From a bacterium (GTDB lineage: Bacteria; UBP14; UBA6098), in contig DAOWNU010000007.1 in NCBI GenBank assembly GCA_030642425.1, positions 1 to 14,815 of the forward strand: DNA of 14,815 bases, in the 5' to 3' direction. Of the stretch, positions 1 to 7,261 are shown one piece after another. Within the stretch, counting starts at the first letter, position 1. Every line of letters starts with the position of its first letter. A model generated the notes under the pieces. The model saw only the letters and a program-made list of their open reading frames with translations, was not told where the DNA came from and did no database searches. Both the position numbers and the translations under genes were made by a program.

Positions 1-3000
1 CCGAAAGCTTCTCGCGCCTGATCGACTGGGAAAATCTTTCCGAAATACTCGCGGAAGTCTTTGAATCGCGGGGCCTCGAGACCGAAAAACTTCTCGAACT
101 TCCAACAGAACCAGACCAGTTGCTTGCCGGACAGTGGAAGGCCTTCGAAACAACCGCATCCCTCTGGAAAAATGAGCATCGACAGCGGATAATCGAGCTT
201 ATCGCGGCCCTCGAAGAGTTCCCGGGGCTTGCCGATTCCGCGGACGAATTGGGCATTATAATCGAGAAATTGCTCTTCTGCGATCTGGATTCGGAGAACC
301 CGTCGAGTTTTATAGCGCTCGAAAAGATGTTATTCGATCCGGAAAAAGGGTTTCGCCGATTCGGTCATGTCGGAAAAGCCGCTAACTGGCCAAAATCTAC
401 AATAAGGGCCGCTCAAAAAGCGGTCAACGAAGTTTGCGATGCGTTTTCTGAAATATCCCCTTTTCTTCCCCGTGAGCCGAACGAGAAAGACAGGGAAAAT
501 GCCGAAGCGACGATTCTCCTCGCGCGGCTCTACGAAGCGTTTATCGAGGCCGAGGGCGAGAATCTCCCACCTAATTTCGCGCTTCATTTCAGGGATTTGA
601 TCAACGCCGCAGATAAAATCGCCGGAAACGACCGAATTGCAGAATCGATTACTAAAAATCTTTGGGGGCTGCTCGTCGATGAGTTTCAGGACACGGACCC
701 AGTTCAGTGGCGGATAATAAGAAGGCTTGCGGACAGAATCGGCGGCGGCCTTTTCTGGGTCGGCGATCCAAAGCAGTCCATATACAGTTTCAGGGGCGCG
801 GATGTTTCAAATATCTCGAGGGCCGGAGAGTGGGTTTCCAAAAGGTCGGGTGGGATCATACCGATGGGAGACAATTTCCGCTCGACTCCCGACGTGCTCA
901 GATTCATAAACCATCTCGGAAACGGTATGTTCTCCGATTTTCAGCCGATCGATCTCGATTTTTACGCCTCGCCGCAACCTCTTGTGACCATGCGGGAACT
1001 TCCGGCGGGCTATCGCGGAAGTGTGGAAATACTGATTTCAACCGGAAAACCGGAGAACGCCGAAGCCGAACTTCTGGCACGCCGGATATGGGCCGCAAAG
1101 AACGGCGATATCGGCGGCGAGGGCAAGCTCCTCGTGGCCGAAAACGGCGCGCTCCGCGACGCCGACTGGGAGGATCTTGCCGTTCTCTATCCCACGCGCA
1201 GCATTCTCGATCCGCTTCGCGATGCCCTGCTCGCGAGGGATATTCCGCATTTCGTGATAGGCGGTCAGGGCTTCTACGACACAGAGGAGATAAGCTCCGC
1301 GCTCGATTTGCTCCTTTATCTTGACGACCCCCGCGATATTTCCGCCTTGCTCGGGCTTCTGCGCGGAAATTTATTTGCCCTGCCGGATACGGTTATTTTC
1401 GCGGCATCGATTGCAGGTTCCGGTAGCATCCGCGCCGGACTGGATATTGTTTCGGATAGAACCGATCCCGGGGCGGCTCGACTTCTCACACCAGAAGAGA
1501 TCGCGCTCGCCGAAGATTGTGTCGATTCGCTTTCGGAATTCGAACGGCTCCGGGATTCTTTGCCGCCGTCCCGCCTGCTGTCCCATGCCCTTGCAGAACG
1601 GGGTGCGTGGATCGCTTTCCGGGGGATGCTCAACGGAACACAGCGTGTTGCAAATCTCGAAAAACTGCTGAGAATATGTTCCGGTCTCGACAGCCGCGGT
1701 CTTGGACACGCGGCGTCATATTTTAGAGATATTCTTCGGGCGGAAGAAAAAGAACGTGATGCGGCCGTTAGATCGGAGGGCACAAATGCCGTGCGGCTGA
1801 TGACCGTGCATCAATCGAAGGGCCTCGAATTTCCAATCGTTTTCGTCTGCAACCTTTCCAAAAGCCGCAGAGGGGGAAGTAAAGAAAAGCTCCAGTTCGA
1901 CAGGGAATTCGGTATCTGTCTTTCCACAGATCGGCACAAAACGAACGAGGATGCGAGGTTTGAATTGCTACTTCGCAGGTTGTCCGTAATGCGCGAGGAC
2001 GCAGAGACGAGACGAATATTGTATGTTGCGGCGACCAGAGCGCGGGATCATCTGATACTATCGGGGAAAAAATTCGGCGGTGTTTATATGGGCCTCGTCG
2101 CGGAATCGCTCGATATCGACCCGCCGGAATCGGGCAGAAAAAGAATGGAGATAGAGACAAAAGAGGGGCCGGTCGAGATAGTGGTCTCTGCCGGAGTGAA
2201 AAGCTGGCCGGTTCCCCCTGCGGAAAAATCCCCCGATGTTAGGCTTTTCACCGATATTGCCGATGGTTTCAGGATTGAAGGGGCCGCTCCATCCGGGGCC
2301 GCGCCGATTGGTGCAGAAAAGGGAAGATGGCATATCCGCGCGACCGATCTGCATCGCTATGCCGGATGTTCCCGCGCGATGCTTTTCGACGACCTCCTCG
2401 GCCCTCCAATTGTTGAAGGTGGCAGGGGGCCGCAATGGGGAACACTTGTCCATAATTTTTTCGAGTTTTTGCCCTCGCCGCTTCCGGGCAAAGACATCAT
2501 CCGGGAGATCGCCCGAAAGGCTGTCGAACGTTCATCATTCGGCGAGGATCATATCGAAGAGCTGTGGAAACTCACGGAACGCGAGGTCGTGCGTTCGGTT
2601 TTCGACCGGAGTGCGAAAAAAATCCTCAAAGAGGAGCGTATCGTTCTCAATTTTGAAGATTTCCTTATAACCGGCGCTATCGACCGGCTTTGGCTCGACG
2701 ACGGCGGCTGGCACATTGTCGATTTCAAAACGGACGCGGTCGTCGGTTCGGAAAGATTGGAGAAGCTCCGGCAGTATGCGCCCCAGATCGCGGCCTACAG
2801 GCTCGCGCTTTCTATCGCGGAGAATATCACGGAATGCGAGATACGGGCGTCGATCCTGTTCACTCATCAACCGGCGGAACTATTGGCGGTCCCCGAAATC
2901 GACCTTAAAACGATCCTGAAAAAAGTAAGGGCGACCCTCGAAGGAGAGCCGCCCGAAATAGACGGGACCGCCTGTAAAAGCTGTCCACGCCGGACAATTT

Positions 3001-3014
3001 GCGAAAAAACTTAG
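1..3014 (+). CDS. AddA/RecB-type UvrD-family helicase with C-terminal PD-(D/E)XK nuclease (5' partial)
   Basis: This is the C-terminal 1003 residues of a superfamily 1A helicase-nuclease of the double-strand-break end-resection type (AddA, RecB, AdnA/B class). The frame is already open at position 3, so the start and the Walker A motif lie off the left edge; families of this type run about 1100-1250 residues. Helicase motif II (D-E-F-Q-D-T) is at 678-695, followed by V-G-D-P-K-Q-S and F-R-G-A-D (motif III, about 759-810), G-D-N-F-R-S (motif IV), T-V-H-Q-S-K-G-L-E-F (motif V, about 1803) and Y-V-A-A-T-R-A-R (motif VI, about 2022). The C-terminal nuclease has G-T-L-V-H (about 2439), I-D-R-L (Asp codon at 2682), V-D-F-K-T-D (Asp 2721, Lys 2727) and Q-x3-Y (2784-2798). 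Cysteines at 2367, 2973, 2982 and 3000 give C-xn-C-x2-C-x5-C, the AddB-type iron-sulfur staple. The partner subunit would be expected upstream, outside the window. The exact subtype (AddA, RecB or AdnA-like) is not settled. Confidence 0.93.
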   Translation, partial: ESFSRLIDWENLSEILAEVFESRGLETEKLLELPTEPDQLLAGQWKAFETTASLWKNEHRQRIIELIAALEEFPGLADSADELGIIIEKLLFCDLDSENPSSFIALEKMLFDPEKGFRRFGHVGKAANWPKSTIRAAQKAVNEVCDAFSEISPFLPREPNEKDRENAEATILLARLYEAFIEAEGENLPPNFALHFRDLINAADKIAGNDRIAESITKNLWGLLVDEFQDTDPVQWRIIRRLADRIGGGLFWVGDPKQSIYSFRGADVSNISRAGEWVSKRSGGIIPMGDNFRSTPDVLRFINHLGNGMFSDFQPIDLDFYASPQPLVTMRELPAGYRGSVEILISTGKPENAEAELLARRIWAAKNGDIGGEGKLLVAENGALRDADWEDLAVLYPTRSILDPLRDALLARDIPHFVIGGQGFYDTEEISSALDLLLYLDDPRDISALLGLLRGNLFALPDTVIFAASIAGSGSIRAGLDIVSDRTDPGAARLLTPEEIALAEDCVDSLSEFERLRDSLPPSRLLSHALAERGAWIAFRGMLNGTQRVANLEKLLRICSGLDSRGLGHAASYFRDILRAEEKERDAAVRSEGTNAVRLMTVHQSKGLEFPIVFVCNLSKSRRGGSKEKLQFDREFGICLSTDRHKTNEDARFELLLRRLSVMREDAETRRILYVAATRARDHLILSGKKFGGVYMGLVAESLDIDPPESGRKRMEIETKEGPVEIVVSAGVKSWPVPPAEKSPDVRLFTDIADGFRIEGAAPSGAAPIGAEKGRWHIRATDLHRYAGCSRAMLFDDLLGPPIVEGGRGPQWGTLVHNFFEFLPSPLPGKDIIREIARKAVERSSFGEDHIEELWKLTEREVVRSVFDRSAKKILKEERIVLNFEDFLITGAIDRLWLDDGGWHIVDFKTDAVVGSERLEKLRQYAPQIAAYRLALSIAENITECEIRASILFTHQPAELLAVPEIDLKTILKKVRATLEGEPPEIDGTACKSCPRRTICEKT

Positions 3015-3874
3015 TTGCCGCCCTGCGGAGTCTCCGTCAGAATCGCCTCTTTAAGTGTAGCATTGTCAATCGTTATTGTGGCCTCATCGACAAGGGATTG
3101 GATATATCCGATGGCCCTTTGCTGCGCAAGGCTATTCGTAAGCTGCTGCTGAAGTTCCTTCGAGATATTTTCGAACTCGACCTTTTGTGAGGGATTCTTC
3201 GCTACAACCATAATGAAATGAAATCCCGCGTTGGTCTGGATCGGGCCGGCCCATTTGCCCTCGGCGACATCTTTTATCTGATCGTAGATGCCCTGAGAAA
3301 GTTGGTTTATGGGGATGACTCCGAGATCGCCCGAACGTGCGCCGTTGGGTATTCCGGGATATTCTACAATTACCTCGTCGAAACTGCTCTTGTCAAGAGC
3401 CTTTTCCACCAGATTAGCCTCGTCGGTTGTGGCGACGATTATCTGCTTCAACTCGAGAGATGGCGCGGAATAGAACACGGATTCGTTTGCCGCATAGTAT
3501 TCCCGAGCCTGTTCCTCGGTCACCAGTTCTGTGCCCTGCCGGACCTGAATAATCAGGAAATCCGCGAGAATGGATTCTTCGGAATTCTGTGTTGCCTTTT
3601 GGACGATGGCCACCGTGTCCATCTGCAAAGACTTTGCCTGAATGGCGAGCAGTTTGCGCTGGATAATCTGATCCAGAACCTGCTGAACGCCATCCTTCGT
3701 TGTGGCGATCTCGAGGCGATCCTGTGGCAAAGTTCTGATCTCGGCCTGCAGTTCGTTGAGAGTAATAACGATTTCATCGTTCACCCTTGCAACTACTTTC
3801 TCGCCTTCGATCTGTCCAAAAACCAAGCTCATCAACGAGCAAAGAAGAAAAAATACGAGTGTTACATTTTTCAT
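3011..3874 (-). CDS. Secreted parvulin-type peptidyl-prolyl cis-trans isomerase (SurA/PrsA-like)
   Basis: A 287-residue protein that begins with a Sec signal peptide (K3 charge, hydrophobic residues 4-19, likely cleavage after V-F-G at residue 20). Residues 27-125 resemble the alpha-helical SurA N-terminal chaperone region, with the typical V-A-R-V-N-D-E-I-V-I-T opening. Residues 139-226 form a parvulin domain: L-K-Q-I-I-V, F-D-E-V-I, S-G-D-L-G-V-I, G-P-I-Q-T and G-F-H-F-I-M-V are in the expected order. It probably acts in the periplasm as a foldase or chaperone for exported or outer-membrane proteins. The first conserved His of parvulins (normally in x-H-I-L-V) is Gln here, while the second (G-F-H) is kept, so catalysis may be weak and chaperoning the main role. 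The ATG start has a strong ribosome binding site. It is the last gene of the minus-strand run, 47 bases after the permease gene, and its TAA stop overlaps the stop of the convergent helicase gene. Confidence 0.9.
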   Translation of the reverse strand: MKNVTLVFFLLCSLMSLVFGQIEGEKVVARVNDEIVITLNELQAEIRTLPQDRLEIATTKDGVQQVLDQIIQRKLLAIQAKSLQMDTVAIVQKATQNSEESILADFLIIQVRQGTELVTEEQAREYYAANESVFYSAPSLELKQIIVATTDEANLVEKALDKSSFDEVIVEYPGIPNGARSGDLGVIPINQLSQGIYDQIKDVAEGKWAGPIQTNAGFHFIMVVAKNPSQKVEFENISKELQQQLTNSLAQQRAIGYIQSLVDEATITIDNATLKEAILTETPQGGN

Positions 3875-3877
3875 TAG

Positions 3878-3885
3878 CCCTCCTT
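3878..3885 (-). promoter_or_regulatory. Ribosome binding site of the isomerase gene
   Basis: Read on the minus strand this is AAGGAGGG, three bases before the ATG. It is a near-perfect Shine-Dalgarno sequence and fixes the start of the isomerase at 3874. Confidence 0.8.
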
Positions 3886-3921
3886 ATTGTGGCTAAGTTT
3901 GATTATGATTTATTCACACAT

Positions 3922-4713
3922 TTAACTAATAAAAACGATTCTTATAGCTACGATAGCCAGCAATCCCGCGAATACCCATTTGAAAACGCCGGCTTTGAAT
4001 TTTTTATGTAATCCCGCCCCGATCATCGCGCCTATTGCAGCCGGGATGCCAAGCAAAAGGGCTTCCGGGATACATACAAAACCAAGGCTGTCCGGCGGTC
4101 TGCCCTCGATATTCATCCCCCAGAAAATGTGCCCTATCACCGCGCTTGTGCTCGTAACAACAACCATCGCGGAAGAAGTTCCCGCCGCCCGTTCGGTTTT
4201 CATCCCGAGAACACCGGCCATCAAAGGCACAGCGAATATACCTCCGCCGACCCCGACAGTCGCCGAAACAATGCCGATCACAAAACCCGCAAGTGGAAGC
4301 CACCATCTGGCTTTCTTGTAGTCCGCTTCCTCTGAAGAAAACTTTAAAGTAACCATCCTTATTGCGGCTATAAAAAGAACGATACCAATAACAACGGTCA
4401 AAACGCCGCCGGGCAGTTTTTTTATTACAAGTCCGCCAAAAAAAGCCCCGAGCAAAGCCCCCGGCGAAAGCCACGCCCAAACCGGAATCGAGATGTGAGA
4501 AAGCCGCCAATGCCGGATCGCGCCGGCCAACCCGGTGAACACGATGGCGCCCTTACTTGTTCCTACGCTCAGCTTGGGCAATAATTCCAAAGAGCAACTG
4601 CCGGCAAGAAAAAAAAGTAGAACAGGCATAAATATTCCACCGCCGCCTATCCCCAGATAACCCGCCAATATCCCCGCGAGAAAGCCGATGGGTATCAGAA
4701 AAATACTCTCCAA
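3922..4713 (-). CDS. TauE/SafE (TSUP, DUF81) family membrane permease
   Basis: A 263-residue, very hydrophobic protein with about eight membrane segments. It has the family's two-fold internal repeat: each half opens with a Gly-rich signature, L-G-I-G-G-G-G-I-F near residue 20 and V-G-V-G-G-G-I-F near residue 154, both followed by a P-L/V membrane helix. The first half also has S-V-G-T-S-K-G and the second A-A-G-T-S-S-A, which matches the repeat. TSUP proteins move sulfur-containing or organic anions (sulfite, sulfoacetate, thiosulfate and others); the substrate cannot be read from the sequence. The start is TTG. An in-frame TAA lies at 4726-4728, and no ATG or GTG precedes the first membrane segment, so TTG at 4711-4713 is the only workable start; only a weak AAGG lies 10 bases upstream. 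The gene is 16 bases after the protease stop, so the two are probably co-transcribed and perhaps translationally coupled. Confidence 0.9.
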   Translation of the reverse strand: MESIFLIPIGFLAGILAGYLGIGGGGIFMPVLLFFLAGSCSLELLPKLSVGTSKGAIVFTGLAGAIRHWRLSHISIPVWAWLSPGALLGAFFGGLVIKKLPGGVLTVVIGIVLFIAAIRMVTLKFSSEEADYKKARWWLPLAGFVIGIVSATVGVGGGIFAVPLMAGVLGMKTERAAGTSSAMVVVTSTSAVIGHIFWGMNIEGRPPDSLGFVCIPEALLLGIPAAIGAMIGAGLHKKFKAGVFKWVFAGLLAIVAIRIVFIS

Positions 4714-4729
4714 GTTACAACTGCCTTAC

Positions 4730-6481
4730 CTAATGATCTTCCGACGGTTCCAGATAACTAAGATAGGAATCCCTGTTTCCGATGAGTTCTATTGCCTGCT
4801 GGATCATCGGGTCGTTCGGCAGAATAACATATTGATAATTGGCGTCTTCTCCCCACAGCGCGGTAACGATCTCGCGCCGGAGCGCGCGCTCGACATAATC
4901 GCGGTTATTGTCGAGATCGTGCTTTTTCTCGGCCTCGATCGCTTCCTGAAGCGCCCCGATACTCGATAGAACGTCCTCGCCATATTCCAGTTTCACAACG
5001 GAAGATTCGACATTCGCCAGCATGATCTCCGGAATGCACCTGTAAGTGAAATCGCGCTCCGCGAGATAGTCGGAGAACACGCCGTAAAGTTCGTCCTCGA
5101 CCTCGAAATCCGGCGGAATGTCCGTGTGCTCGGCGGTATATTGAACGGCAAAATCAAAGAACATACTTTTTCTTTCCAATTCGATGGCCACACGGGAAAG
5201 TTTATCGCTTTCGGCAATAATATCCGGTGTGATCCCGCCGCCGCCATAGACTTTACGACCACTTACCGTGTAGAAAATCGGCGCGTCCTTTGGAATACTG
5301 TCCTCTTCCTCCTCGATATACTCATCTCCATTTTCCCACCATTTATCGGGGACCTCGCCCTCCTCTTCCTCTAATTCTTTATCGCTCTCATCCTCTTCGG
5401 GGGTAAGAACGACCGATTCCCCGCGTTTCAAATAATCTTCCTTCTGAATATTCCTGCCCGAAGCGATATAATAATGTGCAGTGGTAATTTTCAACGCTTC
5501 GCCGTCGGTAAATGGGATTACGCTCTGAACAAGGCCTTTTCCGAAAGTGCGGGTTCCGAGGATTATTCCCCTATCGTGATCCTGTATAGCGCCGGATACG
5601 ATCTCGCTCGCGGATGCGCTTCCACCGTTGACAAGAACCACCAGTGGGCCTTCCGTATAAAGAGAACCCCATCTGACCAGATATTCCCTGTATTGCGATT
5701 GGCTTTTGCCCTGAGTATAAACAATAAGGTCGCTTGGGTTCAGGAAAACGCTGGCAACTTCCACAGCTTGCGAGAGAAGCCCGCCCGGGTTCGAGCGAAG
5801 ATCGAAAATCAGGCCTTTCATTCCGAGGCTGCTCAACGAATCTACAGCCGCGCGCACCTCCGGGCCGGCATCGTCCGAAAAACGGGCCAGGCGGATATAT
5901 CCGATAGAATCCTCGGTCATTCCAGAGAAGGGAACGGCTTCGATATGTATAATAGCGCGTGTTATTGTATAATCTATCGGCTCCGGTTCGCCCACTCGAA
6001 CAATTGTAATTGTAACCTGAGTTTCCGGCTCGCCTCGAAGAACCTCCACCGCATCTTCGGTTGTCATTCCCCTGGTGGGGTCGCCATCGATAGAGACTAT
6101 TTTATCGCCGGCCTTCAGTCCGAGACGGTAAGCAGGCGTTCCTTCCATGGGTGAAATAACGGTCAGCACATTGTCCCTCATGCCGATAATTATCCCAAGC
6201 CCGCCGAATTCGCCACGCGTGCTTGTTTTTAGGTCGTCGGCATCCTTGCGCGTCATGAAAACCGTATGCTGATCCAATCCGCTCAGAAGACCCCGAACAC
6301 CGGCCATAACAAGTTTATGCGTGTCGATAGGGTCCACATATTTCTCATAGACTTCCTCGATTATTCTTGTTAGAAGCCTAATATCCTTCAACAGATTGCT
6401 GTTCGAAGTTCTGGCAAAGGTTATTGCCGCCATAACAAGGAATATCACAAATATTGTAGTAAGGAGCGTTCTCTTTTTCAA
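4730..6481 (-). CDS. ctpA: C-terminal processing protease, S41 family (CtpA/Prc), PDZ-containing
   Basis: A 583-residue S41 serine protease that cleaves the C-terminal tails of periplasmic proteins. Residues 7-22 are a signal or anchor helix. An N-terminal helical cap (about 30-90) is followed by a PDZ domain (about 90-165, with G-L-K-A-G-D-K-I-V-S-I-D-G) and the S41 core (about 175-350). The catalytic motif S-A-S-A-S-E-I gives nucleophile Ser290, Asp301 lies 11 residues on, and the general base Lys315 is in T-F-G-K-G-L-V-Q. The S/D/K spacing of +11 and +25 equals that of E. coli Prc (S430, D441, K455). Residues 361-394 are a very acidic insert with runs of Glu, before V-Y-G-G-G-G-I-T-P-D; residues 430-583 are a helical C-terminal extension of the long Bacteroidetes-like form. 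The start is TTG: the upstream in-frame codon run begins at the tmk stop codon, contains no ATG or GTG, and holds GGGAGG six bases before the TTG. It lies 21 bases after tmk in the same operon. Confidence 0.94.
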   Translation of the reverse strand: MKKRTLLTTIFVIFLVMAAITFARTSNSNLLKDIRLLTRIIEEVYEKYVDPIDTHKLVMAGVRGLLSGLDQHTVFMTRKDADDLKTSTRGEFGGLGIIIGMRDNVLTVISPMEGTPAYRLGLKAGDKIVSIDGDPTRGMTTEDAVEVLRGEPETQVTITIVRVGEPEPIDYTITRAIIHIEAVPFSGMTEDSIGYIRLARFSDDAGPEVRAAVDSLSSLGMKGLIFDLRSNPGGLLSQAVEVASVFLNPSDLIVYTQGKSQSQYREYLVRWGSLYTEGPLVVLVNGGSASASEIVSGAIQDHDRGIILGTRTFGKGLVQSVIPFTDGEALKITTAHYYIASGRNIQKEDYLKRGESVVLTPEEDESDKELEEEEGEVPDKWWENGDEYIEEEEDSIPKDAPIFYTVSGRKVYGGGGITPDIIAESDKLSRVAIELERKSMFFDFAVQYTAEHTDIPPDFEVEDELYGVFSDYLAERDFTYRCIPEIMLANVESSVVKLEYGEDVLSSIGALQEAIEAEKKHDLDNNRDYVERALRREIVTALWGEDANYQYVILPNDPMIQQAIELIGNRDSYLSYLEPSEDH

Positions 6482-6487
6482 TTTATG

Positions 6488-6493
6488 CCTCCC
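6488..6493 (-). promoter_or_regulatory. Ribosome binding site that decides the TTG start of ctpA
   Basis: On the minus strand this reads GGGAGG, six bases before TTG at 6479-6481. It is the only Shine-Dalgarno sequence in the 21-base tmk-ctpA gap. Together with the in-frame stop at 6503-6505 it supports TTG as the true start. Confidence 0.75.
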
Positions 6494-6502
6494 GATCCCC
6501 GG

Positions 6503-7144
6503 TTATAATTTTTTCGCCAGGAACCTTTCTAATATATTTCGCACATGAGTTGCCGTTTCCTCGAGGCGTTCGCGGCTTTCCACAACAGCGAACCTTTCGG
6601 GATGTCGCTCGCTCAACTCGAGAAATGCGCTTCGGACAACTCTTAAAAAATTGATCCCCTCTTTCTCCAATCGATCCGGGCTTCTCCTGCCCATTCTCGA
6701 GAAGGCCTTATCTTCGGGGATATCGATCAATATTGTCAAATCGGGCCATCGGGGGATGACAAGTTCGTTCAAGCTTTCAACAAGCTCGATTCCCAACCCG
6801 CGCCCCGCGCCCTGATATGCCGTAGAGCTATCTGCAAAACGGTCGCATAAAACTACTCCGTCCCTTTCGAGATGCGGGGCGATTATCTCGGCGCTGTGCT
6901 GGTGCCTCGATGCCAGATACAATAGCAGTTCAGCCATTGGGGTTACGCATCCACCGAGAGAAACGTCCAGAAGGACGTTCCGGATTCGTTCTGCAAGTTT
7001 TGTGCCACCCGGTTCGCGAGTTGTTATTACGTCGAATTCTCTGGAGCGCAGGAATTCCGCCGCGAGTTCCATCTGTGTGGATTTCCCGGAACCGTCGATG
7101 CCTTCGAAGGTTATAAAAATTCCCTTGTTCGTTTCGGCCTTCAT
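6503..7144 (-). CDS. tmk: Thymidylate (dTMP) kinase
   Basis: This cytoplasmic enzyme phosphorylates dTMP to dTDP with ATP, an essential step in dTTP synthesis. From the ATG at 7142-7144 the protein is 213 residues, the usual length. The P-loop is E-G-I-D-G-S-G-K-S-T (14-23). The dTMP-binding T-R-E-P-G-G-T is at 42-48, and D-R-F-A-D-S-S-T-A-Y-Q-G at 101-112. The lid region (about 150-159) is Arg-rich and the P-loop has no Arg, as in type II bacterial enzymes. The frame stays open upstream to an ATG at 7246, but that 34-residue extension would be coded by the terminator hairpin and the promoter and does not resemble a kinase N-terminus, so I start at 7144. No Shine-Dalgarno sequence precedes this ATG, and the promoter places the transcript start only a few bases upstream, so the mRNA is probably leaderless or nearly so. 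It is the first gene of the minus-strand operon. Confidence 0.95.
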   Translation of the reverse strand: MKAETNKGIFITFEGIDGSGKSTQMELAAEFLRSREFDVITTREPGGTKLAERIRNVLLDVSLGGCVTPMAELLLYLASRHQHSAEIIAPHLERDGVVLCDRFADSSTAYQGAGRGLGIELVESLNELVIPRWPDLTILIDIPEDKAFSRMGRRSPDRLEKEGINFLRVVRSAFLELSERHPERFAVVESRERLEETATHVRNILERFLAKKL

Positions 7145-7154
7145 ATTAAACACA

Positions 7155-7182
7155 ATAATAGGGCGGATTGTGCGAATGTCAA
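7155..7182 (-). promoter_or_regulatory. Sigma70-type promoter of the tmk-ctpA operon
   Basis: On the minus strand the -35 box is TTGACA (7177-7182, full consensus), the spacer is 16 bases, and the -10 box is TATTAT (7155-7160, five of six matches). Transcription should start near 7147-7149, only 3-5 bases before the tmk ATG. The site lies just downstream of the terminator at 7209-7241, which isolates it from the upstream genes. Confidence 0.82.
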
Positions 7183-7208
7183 GTGTGAAGAAAAAGCGTG
7201 AGTTTCTC

Positions 7209-7241
7209 AAAAAAAAAGCCGCCAAAAAGGGCGGCTTTTTT
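7209..7241. terminator. Bidirectional Rho-independent terminator
   Basis: A GCCGCC/GGCGGC stem (7218-7223 with 7230-7235) and a 6-base loop is flanked by nine A (7209-7217) and six T (7236-7241). In the minus direction it gives a stem extendable to 12 pairs followed by nine T, 20 bases after the stop of the secreted-protein gene at 7262. In the plus direction it ends in six T. It closes the right-hand transcription unit and shields the tmk promoter. Confidence 0.92.
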
Positions 7242-7261
7242 CTCATTCGACTCGTTAGTCT

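Noticed and set aside
707..1324. A 205-codon open frame on the plus strand inside the helicase gene, and similar ones nearby.
   Set aside because: The translation is Arg/Ser-rich and low in complexity, without family motifs, and lies fully within the helicase coding frame that carries all motifs. It is a shadow frame.
3023..3040. A small inverted repeat (CGGAG, one base, CTCCG) just after the helicase stop, considered as its terminator.
   Set aside because: The loop is too tight, there is no T run on either side, and it lies inside the isomerase coding sequence.
3218..3877. A 219-codon plus-strand open frame opposite the isomerase gene.
   Set aside because: The minus-strand frame has a signal peptide, a parvulin domain and a strong ribosome binding site; the plus frame has none of these.
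3888..3930. A possible promoter between the permease and isomerase genes (CATAAT on the minus strand, with TTAGTT 16 bases upstream).
   Set aside because: The -35 match is very poor and the gap is only 47 bases of AT-rich sequence. Co-transcription with the upstream genes is the simpler reading.
5474..6154. A 226-codon plus-strand open frame opposite ctpA.
   Set aside because: It covers the complement of the PDZ and catalytic core coding sequence and has no recognisable domain or ribosome binding site.
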